Source: an uncultured Anderseniella sp. (GTDB taxonomy: Bacteria; Pseudomonadota; Alphaproteobacteria; Rhizobiales; Aestuariivirgaceae). From it: a stretch of 64,000 bases of DNA. How positions within the stretch are numbered: position 1 is the stretch's first letter; each line of letters begins with the position of its first letter. Location of the stretch: positions 62,001-126,000 of the forward strand of contig CANKYU010000004.1 of NCBI GenBank assembly GCA_947488295.1, read 5' to 3'. Shown here piece by piece: positions 27,533 through 35,125 of the stretch. The notes under the pieces were generated by a model that did no database searches, had not been told where the DNA came from, and saw only the letters and a list, made by a program, of their open reading frames with translations. The position numbers and the translations under genes are program-made.

Positions 27533-28804
27533 TCATCCCCGGCCGTCATCTGCCGCTGTGGTCTCGGAGGCAGTTTCCTCCATTTCTTCAGCAACAGCCA
27601 CAGCCGTGACGGCAGTAACCATCGGCGTAACCGGCACCAAATCGCCGGTCTCCTCCGGCGACATCACATCGGACATCGTCATGCGGTAGAAGGCGTACAC
27701 CGCCAGCAGCCCGAAGACGCAAACCATATACGCCATGAAACCGGCAGCGCCGAACTGCTGCATGAAACCGCCGGCTATGGATGGTCCCGCGATAGAACCC
27801 AATCCGTACAACAGCACGAGTTTTGAGCCCGCAGCCAGCATCTGATCCTTGTTCAGTTGGTCGTTCGCATGCGCAATGGCCAGGGAGTACAGCGGCATCG
27901 AAACACCGCCGAACAGTGCAACCAGACCAATAAGCATGAATGCCTCGCTGGCAGGCACGAACATCACAAGCCCGGCCAGCCCTGCAGACAGCACCGAGAG
28001 CGCCGCGATCATCAGGCGCCTGTCGTATCTGTCCGACAACCAGCCAACCGGCAACTGGGAAACGATAACTGCAAACGGCGCGACAGCCATCATCCACGAT
28101 ACATAGGACAGCGGCATTCCGTTCATCACACCGAAAACAGCACCAAGGTTGAAAAACGCCGACTGGCCCAGTCCATTGGCAATCGCGGCAACCACAGCCA
28201 GCGGCGAGGCTGCAAAAATCTCGGCGATTGATATGTACCGCGGCGCACCAAGAATCGGAGCCGACACCTTGGTCAGCACGATGGGTACGAGCGACAGCGA
28301 CATCACCGCGGACACCACGATAAACCGGGTGAATCCCGATGGATCGTCAATCACCAGGGCCAGCGATCCGATGCCGGCACCGGAGTAAAACAGCAGCATG
28401 TACAGTGACAGAACCTTGCCGCGGTCCTTGTTGCTGCTGCCTTCGTTCAACCAGGTCTCAATGACAATCGCCAGCCCGGCTGCACACATCCCGATGACGA
28501 GGCGCATCAGAAACCACCACACCGGATTGACGAACAGCGGGATCAGCAGCACGGCCGTGGACAGCACCGACGCGTATCCGGCAAACACCCTGATATGCCC
28601 GACCGCCCGGACAGCGTTCGGCGTAATAAGGGCCGACAGGAACAGGCCCAGCGAAAACCCGGACGCAATGATACCCGTGGTGGTCGTGGAGAAATTTGCC
28701 AACGCAGCCTGCACACCGATGAGTGAGCCTTGCAGGCTGTTGCCAATCGACATCAGCAGAATGGCCACCAGCAAAGGCCACAGATAGCGCAATCCAGCGA
28801 TCAC
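27533..28804 (-). CDS. MFS transporter (YcaD-like)
   Basis: A 423-residue, 12-helix major facilitator protein. The first helix pair (YLWPLLVAILLMSIGNSLQG) and IGVQAALANFSTTTTGIIASGFSLG resemble the YcaD-type MFS group. It has the motif-A-like loop GWLSDRYDRR between helices 8 and 9. The C-terminal 40 residues are acidic and Thr-rich (EEMEETASETTAADD), probably a cytoplasmic tail. Substrate is not predictable. It starts at the ATG at 28804 with no close partner gene. Confidence 0.85.
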   Translation of the reverse strand: MIAGLRYLWPLLVAILLMSIGNSLQGSLIGVQAALANFSTTTTGIIASGFSLGLFLSALITPNAVRAVGHIRVFAGYASVLSTAVLLIPLFVNPVWWFLMRLVIGMCAAGLAIVIETWLNEGSSNKDRGKVLSLYMLLFYSGAGIGSLALVIDDPSGFTRFIVVSAVMSLSLVPIVLTKVSAPILGAPRYISIAEIFAASPLAVVAAIANGLGQSAFFNLGAVFGVMNGMPLSYVSWMMAVAPFAVIVSQLPVGWLSDRYDRRLMIAALSVLSAGLAGLVMFVPASEAFMLIGLVALFGGVSMPLYSLAIAHANDQLNKDQMLAAGSKLVLLYGLGSIAGPSIAGGFMQQFGAAGFMAYMVCVFGLLAVYAFYRMTMSDVMSPEETGDLVPVTPMVTAVTAVAVAEEMEETASETTAADDGRG

Positions 28805-28896
28805 CGGCGTCGGTCCTTCAAGTCAGGCTGCCGGCGGAAAAATCTCCCTGGCAGCATTGCAAATCAATTTGCTGGCAAACCACGATTGCAGTGATT

Positions 28897-29268
28897 TTAC
28901 AGTATGCCCGTTTGACGCAGCTTGGCGTCGAAGATTTCCCGGCTGCAGGTTTTTACAAGGTAGTCAGTTGCACCATGCCAGATGGCGTCGCCAACTGCGC
29001 TGATATCACCGACATCGGGACACATGATAACGACAGCATCCGAGCCTGTGCTGTACCTGCGTAACTGGCGAATAAAGGCAGTCGCGCCGCGCGTCCCCAC
29101 CAGGACCACATCCGGCATGTCCGACACACATTGTTCAAAGGCAGCATCTTCAGTTTCAGCCTGGATGATATCGAAACCATGACTGGCCAGATATCCCTGC
29201 GCGCGGCCGCGCCACTCAGTGCTGTCATCCACAACCAGGCATCGTGTCATTTCGCAGTGTCGCTTCAT
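28897..29268 (-). CDS. Degenerate single-domain response-regulator receiver
   Basis: A 123-residue CheY-like receiver domain without an output domain. The acidic pair is present (CLVVDDSTEW, Asp14-Asp15) and the late Lys is kept (DYLVKTCSREIF), but the phospho-acceptor position reads VVLVGTRG: Gly58 stands where Asp is expected. It is therefore unlikely to be phosphorylated in the usual way. The ATG at 29268 follows AGGAGA. A full-consensus CtrA box lies 61 bases upstream. There is no kinase nearby. Confidence 0.75.
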   Translation of the reverse strand: MKRHCEMTRCLVVDDSTEWRGRAQGYLASHGFDIIQAETEDAAFEQCVSDMPDVVLVGTRGATAFIRQLRRYSTGSDAVVIMCPDVGDISAVGDAIWHGATDYLVKTCSREIFDAKLRQTGIL

Positions 29269-29615
29269 TTTCGATCTCCTAGCTTGTCGCTAAGCCGTTC
29301 CCGCAATACGAGTCCTGCGCCCGGCAGGTTAATGAGAAGTTAACCCAAGTCCCCCGCCGCCCCAGTGACAATTTTACCAAACAAAAACAGCGCATTAGAA
29401 TCAACACATGAATCGATTTGTGAATCACGCCGGCTGCTGCCAGAGGTCAAATTGAGACTCGCGGCACGACTCACCTCAGAATCAACCACAACCTTAAATT
29501 GCAGTCGCCCAGGCAGAGCACGGAACAAGACCGACATTTATGGATTGCCCGCACGCCTTGCCTCGGTTAGCTGTTGGCATACCCGAAACAGGCAAGCAGC
29601 AAACGGTACCCGATC
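29269..29615. other. 347-base intergenic region between divergent genes
   Basis: No gene seen. The left part holds the CtrA box at 29329. The sequence 29390-29500 is AT-richer, with a GAATCA repeated three times (near 29397, 29431 and 29477), whose meaning is unclear. The right part leads into the MaoC-like gene without a clear promoter. Confidence 0.5.
29329..29343. promoter_or_regulatory. CtrA-type box upstream of the degenerate receiver
   Basis: TTAA-TGAGAAG-TTAA (then CC), an exact match to the CtrA full-site pattern TTAA-N7-TTAA. It is centred about 68 bases before the receiver start codon, a plausible promoter position. Confidence 0.6.
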
Positions 29616-30083
29616 ATGGCAGGCAAATGGTTTGATGAACTTGAACAAGGCTTTCAACTTGTGCACGAAGTGCGCCGCACGGTAACCGAAGCCGACAACA
29701 TGCTGTTCTCCAACATGACGATGAACCCGCAGCCGTTGCATATTGACCATGATTTTGCGGCCGCAAGTGAATGGGGCCAGCCGCTGGTCAATTCCATGTT
29801 CACGCTGTCGCTGGTCATCGGCATTTCGGTACAGGAGCTCACGCTGGGTACACTGGTGGCGCAATTGGGCATTACCGACGTCAAATTCCCGGCACCGGTG
29901 TTCCACGGCGACACCATTCAGGTAAAAACCACAGTGGTTTCCCGCCGGGAGAGCAAATCACGCAAAGATGCCGGCATCGTCGAATTCAGGCACGAGGCGT
30001 TCAAACAGGACGGCACACTGGTTGCCGAATGCGTCCGCCAGGCCTTCATGCGGAAAATGCCGGCAAACGAAGGAGCTGCATAA
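29616..30083 (+). CDS. MaoC-like hot-dog hydratase/dehydratase
   Basis: A 155-residue MaoC-type (R)-enoyl-CoA hydratase fold. The catalytic segment is MNPQPLHIDHDFAAASEWGQPLVNSMFTLSLV, which contains the family Asn/Asp-x4-His pair. It is followed by TDVKFPAPVFHGDTIQVKTTV. The ATG at 29616 starts the family region; an upstream TTG at 29574 is unsupported. Its TAA shares one base with the next ATG (TAATG), so it is coupled to a CitE-like lyase. The pair is suited to adding water to and then splitting a mesaconyl- or similar CoA ester. Confidence 0.82.
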   Translation: MAGKWFDELEQGFQLVHEVRRTVTEADNMLFSNMTMNPQPLHIDHDFAAASEWGQPLVNSMFTLSLVIGISVQELTLGTLVAQLGITDVKFPAPVFHGDTIQVKTTVVSRRESKSRKDAGIVEFRHEAFKQDGTLVAECVRQAFMRKMPANEGAA

Positions 30084-30925
30084 TGCGTTCATTGCTGTTT
30101 GTGCCGGCAGACTCCGAACGCAAAATCGAAAAGGCATTGGCGTCAGGCGCGGATGTCGTCATTCTCGACCTGGAAGACTCCGTGGCTCCAGCCAACAAGC
30201 CTGCTGCGCGTGCCCAAGCGTCAGAAACCCTGAAACGGGCCAGGTCAGGCCCGAAAGTCTATGTGCGCGTCAATGCGCTGGATAGCGGGCTGGTGTCCGA
30301 TGACATAGCAGCGGTGTTGCCGGGCGGTCCGGATGGGATAATGCAACCCAAGACCGAGACCGGCGCCTGTGTCGAAAAACTTGTGAGCATGGTAGGAGCG
30401 GACATGCCGGTCATCGCCATTGCCACCGAAACTGCAAACGCCATGTTCGGTCTTGATACCTATTCCGGCATCACCGCCAACCTGCAAGGCCTGGCGTGGG
30501 GCGCAGAAGACCTGTCGAATGAACTGGGCGCTCAGGTCAACCGCGGCAATGACGGCCACCTGACAGACCCATACAGGCTGGCCAGGTCCATGTGCCTGTT
30601 AGGTGCCCGCGCTGCCGGCGTGGAACCGGTCGACACGGTCTATGTGGATTTCCGCAATCAGGACGGCTTTGAGCGTGACTGCATGGATGGAGTTCGCGAT
30701 GGCTTCACCTGCAAAATGGCCATTCATCCCGCCCAGGTCGAAGCCATCAACCGGATATTCACACCGTCGCCTGACCAGGTTGCACAGGCCCGCAGCATCG
30801 TTGCCGCCTTTGCCGAAGCCGGAGATGCCGGTGTTGTGGGCATAGACGGCAAGATGTTCGACATTCCGCATCTTAACCGCTCCCGCAAACTGCTGGCGCG
30901 AGCCGAGGCCTACGGCGTCTTGTGA
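30083..30925 (+). CDS. HpcH/HpaI aldolase / CitE-like CoA-ester lyase
   Basis: A 280-residue TIM-barrel lyase of the citrate-lyase-beta/malyl-CoA lyase group. It shows RSLLFVPADSERKIEKAL, ILDLEDSVAP (metal-binding Glu/Asp), QPKTETGACVEKL, IATETANAMFG and LAWGAEDLSNELG. Likely substrates are L-malyl-CoA, beta-methylmalyl-CoA or citramalyl-CoA; these cannot be separated by eye. It starts at the ATG that overlaps the MaoC stop, with AGGAG eight bases earlier. A longer open frame from 29771 is just the same frame running through the MaoC gene. Confidence 0.85.
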   Translation: MRSLLFVPADSERKIEKALASGADVVILDLEDSVAPANKPAARAQASETLKRARSGPKVYVRVNALDSGLVSDDIAAVLPGGPDGIMQPKTETGACVEKLVSMVGADMPVIAIATETANAMFGLDTYSGITANLQGLAWGAEDLSNELGAQVNRGNDGHLTDPYRLARSMCLLGARAAGVEPVDTVYVDFRNQDGFERDCMDGVRDGFTCKMAIHPAQVEAINRIFTPSPDQVAQARSIVAAFAEAGDAGVVGIDGKMFDIPHLNRSRKLLARAEAYGVL

Positions 30926-31052
30926 CCGGGACCGTATCATCAACCATGAAGTCTTTTTCCTGATCCAGAACGGACATCTACACCGTATAATCGGGATAGA
31001 CGGTCGCCATGCGAAGGCGACGCCTTGCGCCCGTTTATCATGGAGAAAGAAC

Positions 31053-31439
31053 ATGCCGGACAAGACATCCAGCACAACAATTTACTATGACGGCTCCTGT
31101 CCTGTGTGCGCGGCCGAAATTCGTCACTACCGCGATCAGGACGCCGAACAGGCGCTGGAATTTGTCGACGTTGCCGGGACCGACGTCCCGCTGCCTCCTG
31201 ATTTGGACCGTGAACAGGCAATGGCACGATTTCACGTCATGTCCAGCGACGGACAGTTGATCGATGGAGCAAGGGCATTTGTAGCAGTTTGGGCAAGCCT
31301 GCCGAAATGGCGCTGGGCTGCCCGGGTAGCCGCCCTGCCCGGTGCGATGCGCGTACTGGATATGGCTTACTCTGCATCACTGTGGTTCCGCCCGGCCATC
31401 TCCCGATTGTTCGGTCGGATCCATCCGAGCGGCAACTGA
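31053..31439 (+). CDS. DUF393 thiol-disulfide oxidoreductase-like protein
   Basis: A 128-residue protein of the DCC (DUF393) family. The defining motif is YYDGSCPVCAAEIRHYR near residues 11-27, a DxxCxxC-type dithiol. A later hydrophobic part (WRWAARVAALPG) may associate with the membrane. AGAAAG precedes the ATG at 31053. It lies just before the photolyase gene on the same strand, 86 bases apart, which could make it a partner for FeS or flavin redox chemistry, but this is inference. Confidence 0.85.
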   Translation: MPDKTSSTTIYYDGSCPVCAAEIRHYRDQDAEQALEFVDVAGTDVPLPPDLDREQAMARFHVMSSDGQLIDGARAFVAVWASLPKWRWAARVAALPGAMRVLDMAYSASLWFRPAISRLFGRIHPSGN

Positions 31440-31525
31440 TCCTAGTTATCTGACACTCATTGTCAGCAAGCATCTACCGCTTGATAATTCCTATTGAGCT
31501 GTCACTCGACACCAGGTCTTCAGAT

Positions 31526-33076
31526 ATGCCGTGCGAAACACTTGTCCTTGTCCTTGGCGACCAGCTTTCCGTGACTTCGCCTGCTCTCAGGCGCGCGACT
31601 TCCGATAGCGACAGAATACTGATGCTGGAAGTCAGGGAGGAAGCTGCGTATGTGCCGCAGCACAAGATCCGCCTCGTCCTGTTCTTTTCGGCCATGCGCC
31701 ATTTTCGCGATGAGCTGCGCGGGCGCGGCTACAAGGTCGACTACGCCCAACTCGACGACCGTGAGAACCGCGGTTCGATAGAAACCGAACTGGGACGCCG
31801 GCTGAATCAACTGAAGCCTGAACGCCTGGTTTGTATCGAACCGGGGGATTATCGCGTTCAACGGATGATCGAGACGGCGGCGGCAAACAACGGTACGGAA
31901 ATGGAGTTTCTTCCCGACACACACTTCATGACATCGATTGCCGAGTTCAGGGATTTCGCCGACGACCGCAAGGCATTGCTCATGGAGTATTTTTACCGGG
32001 ATGTGAGACGGAAGACCGGCATCTTGATGTCCGGCAGCCAACCGGTTGGCGGGCAGTGGAATTTCGACAAGGACAATCGCGATACATTCGGCAAGTCGGG
32101 CCCTCCCGAGATCAGGGCTCCACGCGAGTTTACCCCGGATGATATCACCCGGCAGGTAATTGGAATGGTCGAAAAGCAGTTTCCGAAGGCGCCCGGTCAT
32201 CTGAAACACTTCGATTATCCGGTCACCAGTGAGCAGGCAGGCGCTGCACTCCAGGACTTTGTCACCCATCGCCTGTACGGCTTCGGCCAGTATCAGGATG
32301 CCATGGCGATGGGCAGGCCCTATCTTTACCATTCCCGCCTGTCAGCAGCTCTCAACATGCATTTGCTGGATCCTCGGGACACGGTGGAAGCGGCTCTGGA
32401 TGCACTGGACAATGGTGCAGCGGAGCTCAACAGTGTCGAGGGGTTCATCCGCCAGATCATTGGATGGCGGGAATTCGTTCGCGGCGTTTACTGGACACGC
32501 ATGCCCGATTATGCCGATGTCAATGAGCTGGACGCCAATCTCGACATGCCCGAATTCATGTGGACAGGCGAAACCGACATGATGTGTGTCCGACAATCGG
32601 TGGCACAGCTCATCGACCATGCCTATGCCCATCACATTCAACGGCTGATGGTGCTGGGCCTGTTTTCCCTGCTGCTCGGCGTGCGGCCCTACGACGTACA
32701 CCGTTGGCACATGTCCATGTATGTCGATGCCATCGACTGGGTCTCCCTGCCAAACGTGCTGGGCATGAGCCAATACGGTGATGGAGGCGTCGTCGGCACA
32801 AAACCATATGCCGCGTCGGGTAACTACATCTCCAGGATGAGCAATTACTGCGCCCACTGCCGGTTCAACCCCAAAAGAGCCACCGGTGAAGACGCCTGCC
32901 CCATCACAACCTTGTACTGGGACTTTCTCTCCCGCAATCGCGGCAAGCTCGAGAACAACAGACGAATGGGCTTCCAGTTCAAGAACCTGGACAGAAAGGA
33001 CAGTGCGGAGCGCCGCGCCATTCAACAGGCCGCAGACAGGCTCAAGACGACCTTTACACAGAAAACCTACCTGTGA
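31526..33076 (+). CDS. phrB: FeS-type prokaryotic (6-4) photolyase / cryptochrome
   Basis: A 516-residue FeS-BCP protein, the group of Agrobacterium PhrB and Rhodobacter CryB. The N-terminal domain is DUF523-like/Rossmann (TLVLVLGDQLSVTSP). The FAD domain contains GFGQYQDAM, YHSRLSAALN and IRQIIGWREFVRG. Four cysteines at 354, 442, 445 and 458 have the same spacing (88, 3 and 13) as the 4Fe-4S ligands Cys350, 438, 441 and 454 of PhrB. The start at 31526 (MPCETLVLV) fits the family; the open frame begins 22 codons earlier. It repairs UV (6-4) photoproducts or senses light. A MITE-like element follows directly. Confidence 0.93.
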   Translation: MPCETLVLVLGDQLSVTSPALRRATSDSDRILMLEVREEAAYVPQHKIRLVLFFSAMRHFRDELRGRGYKVDYAQLDDRENRGSIETELGRRLNQLKPERLVCIEPGDYRVQRMIETAAANNGTEMEFLPDTHFMTSIAEFRDFADDRKALLMEYFYRDVRRKTGILMSGSQPVGGQWNFDKDNRDTFGKSGPPEIRAPREFTPDDITRQVIGMVEKQFPKAPGHLKHFDYPVTSEQAGAALQDFVTHRLYGFGQYQDAMAMGRPYLYHSRLSAALNMHLLDPRDTVEAALDALDNGAAELNSVEGFIRQIIGWREFVRGVYWTRMPDYADVNELDANLDMPEFMWTGETDMMCVRQSVAQLIDHAYAHHIQRLMVLGLFSLLLGVRPYDVHRWHMSMYVDAIDWVSLPNVLGMSQYGDGGVVGTKPYAASGNYISRMSNYCAHCRFNPKRATGEDACPITTLYWDFLSRNRGKLENNRRMGFQFKNLDRKDSAERRAIQQAADRLKTTFTQKTYL

Positions 33077-33082
33077 GTGGTT

Positions 33083-33228
33083 CTAGAGTGTTTTTCACTT
33101 AGATTGACGCGTTTGACCGGTTTTCTGAGCTTGCTGGCAAGACACGGCTCCTGCCGTGGTCTGGTTGACCACAAAGGAGCCGTAACGCTGTCCATCGAAC
33201 GTGTCAATCTAAGTGAAAAACACTCTAG
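33083..33228. mobile_element. 146 bp MITE-like palindromic element
   Basis: Terminal inverted repeats of 34 bases (33083-33116 and 33195-33228) begin and end with CTAG and match at 32 positions. The two mismatches (G/A and T/C) still allow G-U pairs, so an RNA of either end folds fully. Inside are nested repeats: ACGGCTCCT (33144-33152) with 33175-33183, and GTGGTC (33156-33161) with 33167-33172. There is no open frame. CTAG ends fit TA target duplication by an IS630-type transposase. It fills the gap between the convergent photolyase and response-regulator genes. Confidence 0.8.
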
Positions 33229-33836
33229 CCGGCCGCAAGGGCGTCGGACCAGACCCGGTACAGGCGACGCAGTTTCTCGAAACGCGATGGCGCCCTGAAG
33301 GTTTCGGCAGGATCGCGAACCACGCCGGCATTCTGAAGGATTCGCTGCAGCGTGCGGCGATGCATGCCCAAAATCGCAGCTGTTTTCGATGTATTGCGGT
33401 CATTTTTCTCCCAGCGCGAAACGATGTGCTGCAACCGGGCCTTGGTCGGGTTCATCATTTTCGGCAGATGATCCGGTTTGCGCTTGGCGGCGGTTAACAG
33501 TGCGTGTTCCAGCTCTTCGACACTCAGCGGTTTGACCAGACAGTCTGCAGCGCCCGCCCGCGCCGCCTGGGCCGCAGTTGCAATATCAATATATCCACTG
33601 AGCATGACCGCCACTGAGGACGGAGACAGCTTGCGAACCAGTTCCAGCGCATCGAGCCCGTTTTCATTTTGCAGATGAACATCGATCACCGCAAAATCGG
33701 GTCGGGTTGAAACCAGGCACTCACGGGCTTCTGCAATGCAGGTTGCACCGCAGATCTTGTAACCGAGAGCTTCGAGGTTTCTGCCCAGGACGCGAACAAA
33801 AGCAGCGTCATCGTCTATCAGCATGATTGACTTCAT
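33225..33836 (-). CDS. ActR/RegA-type response regulator with Fis-like helix-turn-helix
   Basis: A 203-residue two-domain regulator. The receiver (residues 1-120) has IDDD, phospho-acceptor Asp52 in FAVIDVHLQ and Lys102 in CLVKPL. The C-terminal domain has WEKNDRNTSKTAAILGMHRRTLQRIL, the Fis-type helix-turn-helix of the RegA/ActR/PrrA redox-response family. A tail of about 35 extra residues (FRAPSRFEKLRRLYRVW) follows. The ATG at 33836 follows GGAG. No histidine kinase or SenC gene adjoins it, so it is an orphan here. Its TAG stop lies within the MITE end. Confidence 0.88.
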   Translation of the reverse strand: MKSIMLIDDDAAFVRVLGRNLEALGYKICGATCIAEARECLVSTRPDFAVIDVHLQNENGLDALELVRKLSPSSVAVMLSGYIDIATAAQAARAGAADCLVKPLSVEELEHALLTAAKRKPDHLPKMMNPTKARLQHIVSRWEKNDRNTSKTAAILGMHRRTLQRILQNAGVVRDPAETFRAPSRFEKLRRLYRVWSDALAAG

Positions 33837-34045
33837 TGGCGACTCCAACACGGTTTCAGTTATCGGGTACTACGTAGGATGCACACGATCAGATTGACAC
33901 GCGATCTTTTGTCCCGGCCTCCATTCCTGACTGCCATGGCAGGAAACTGCCTTGCGCGCCGCCGATACACCCAGCGCCGGAGCAGATGCAGACAACGGGC
34001 ACAACCAAACCGCTGCACTGGATGTCCGACATACACCAGCAGGTT

Positions 34046-35125
34046 CTACTCACCACGCAGCCAGGCCTCGAAGCGTTTCGTGCGCAGGTCTTTCGTGCGC
34101 GCATACCACAGGCTGTCGCCGTAAAGAGCACGGTGGGAGTGTTGCGGGGCATTCGGCAGATGATCTCGCATCGGCACGCCGGTCTTGCGGTGCAGTCCGA
34201 CCCTGGACAGGGCCGACCGGCGCGCCGGGCCGTATGGGATCAGTTCTGCCAGCGCGGCCATTTGTTCTGGAGCCGTGGCAAACCTCAAAAACCGTTGCGC
34301 CGTATCCTGATTGCGCGCGCCGCGCGCGATTGCCCACACCTCATAGCCGATCACCTGCCCATCCCAGACGATTGTGATCGGCGCGCCATCCTTCTGTGAG
34401 GCGGAAAAGAACCGGCCATTGTATCCGCTCGCCATCACGGCACGTCCGTCGCCGAGCATATCGGCCGGTGTCCCGACCTTCTGCCACCAGATGATGGACC
34501 CGCGCAGAGTATCCAGCTTTCTGAACGCCAGCCGCAAACCGCGATCCGTGCTCAACAGATCGTAGACCTGGGTAATGGGCACACCTTCCGCCATAAGTGC
34601 CCACTCGAGAATAACGTCAGGGGTGCGCTGAAGCGCCCGTTTGCCGGGAAATCTCTTCAGATCGAAAAAATCGGAGACCGTGGCCGGTTTCTCGCCCAGA
34701 AAAGCCCGATCATTATAGGCAAACACCGTTGCATAGACATTCTGGGCAACCGAACAGGTGCGAAACGCGCCCGGAAGAAAGTCATCCGCAGCAGCCGTCG
34801 TTTCATGGTCTTCTGCAACCTGATGCTCCTCGACCCTGGACAGCAATCCCGCATCGCAGGCCGTTATCGCCTGGTCCTCGATCATGTCGATAACATCCCA
34901 GCCTTCCTTGTCGGCCCGGGCACCAAGCGCAGCCACCCCGCCGCTGTAGACCGCTGTTTTCACCTCTATACCCGTCGCACGGGTAAACGGGTCATAGATC
35001 GCCCGCCTCTGGGCATCCTCGTAGACGCCGCCCCAGGATACAACCGTTATGGCCTCATCCGCCCGGCTGCCAACCGTCGCGAGACACAGGAACAAGACAG
35101 CAATGAACATCCTATGCGGTTGCAT
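34046..35125 (-). CDS. ABC-type periplasmic binding protein (polyamine/iron-like), orphan
   Basis: A 359-residue extracellular solute-binding protein of the PotD/AfuA type. The signal peptide is residues 1-22 (IAVLFLCLATVGSRADE). The mature chain has ITVVSWGGVYEDAQRRAIYDPF, GWDVIDMIE, VFAYNDRAF and DFFDLKRFPGKRAL, all typical of the spermidine/putrescine-binding cluster. The C-terminal region has IPYGPARRSALSRV. No ABC permease or ATPase gene is near. The start overlaps the end of the ClC gene by 14 bases on the same strand. Confidence 0.82.
   Translation of the reverse strand: MQPHRMFIAVLFLCLATVGSRADEAITVVSWGGVYEDAQRRAIYDPFTRATGIEVKTAVYSGGVAALGARADKEGWDVIDMIEDQAITACDAGLLSRVEEHQVAEDHETTAAADDFLPGAFRTCSVAQNVYATVFAYNDRAFLGEKPATVSDFFDLKRFPGKRALQRTPDVILEWALMAEGVPITQVYDLLSTDRGLRLAFRKLDTLRGSIIWWQKVGTPADMLGDGRAVMASGYNGRFFSASQKDGAPITIVWDGQVIGYEVWAIARGARNQDTAQRFLRFATAPEQMAALAELIPYGPARRSALSRVGLHRKTGVPMRDHLPNAPQHSHRALYGDSLWYARTKDLRTKRFEAWLRGE

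Noticed and set aside
29771..30082. N-terminal extension of the CitE-like lyase
   Set aside because: This part of the frame lies inside the MaoC gene and has no lyase similarity; the ATG at 30083 has AGGAG ahead.
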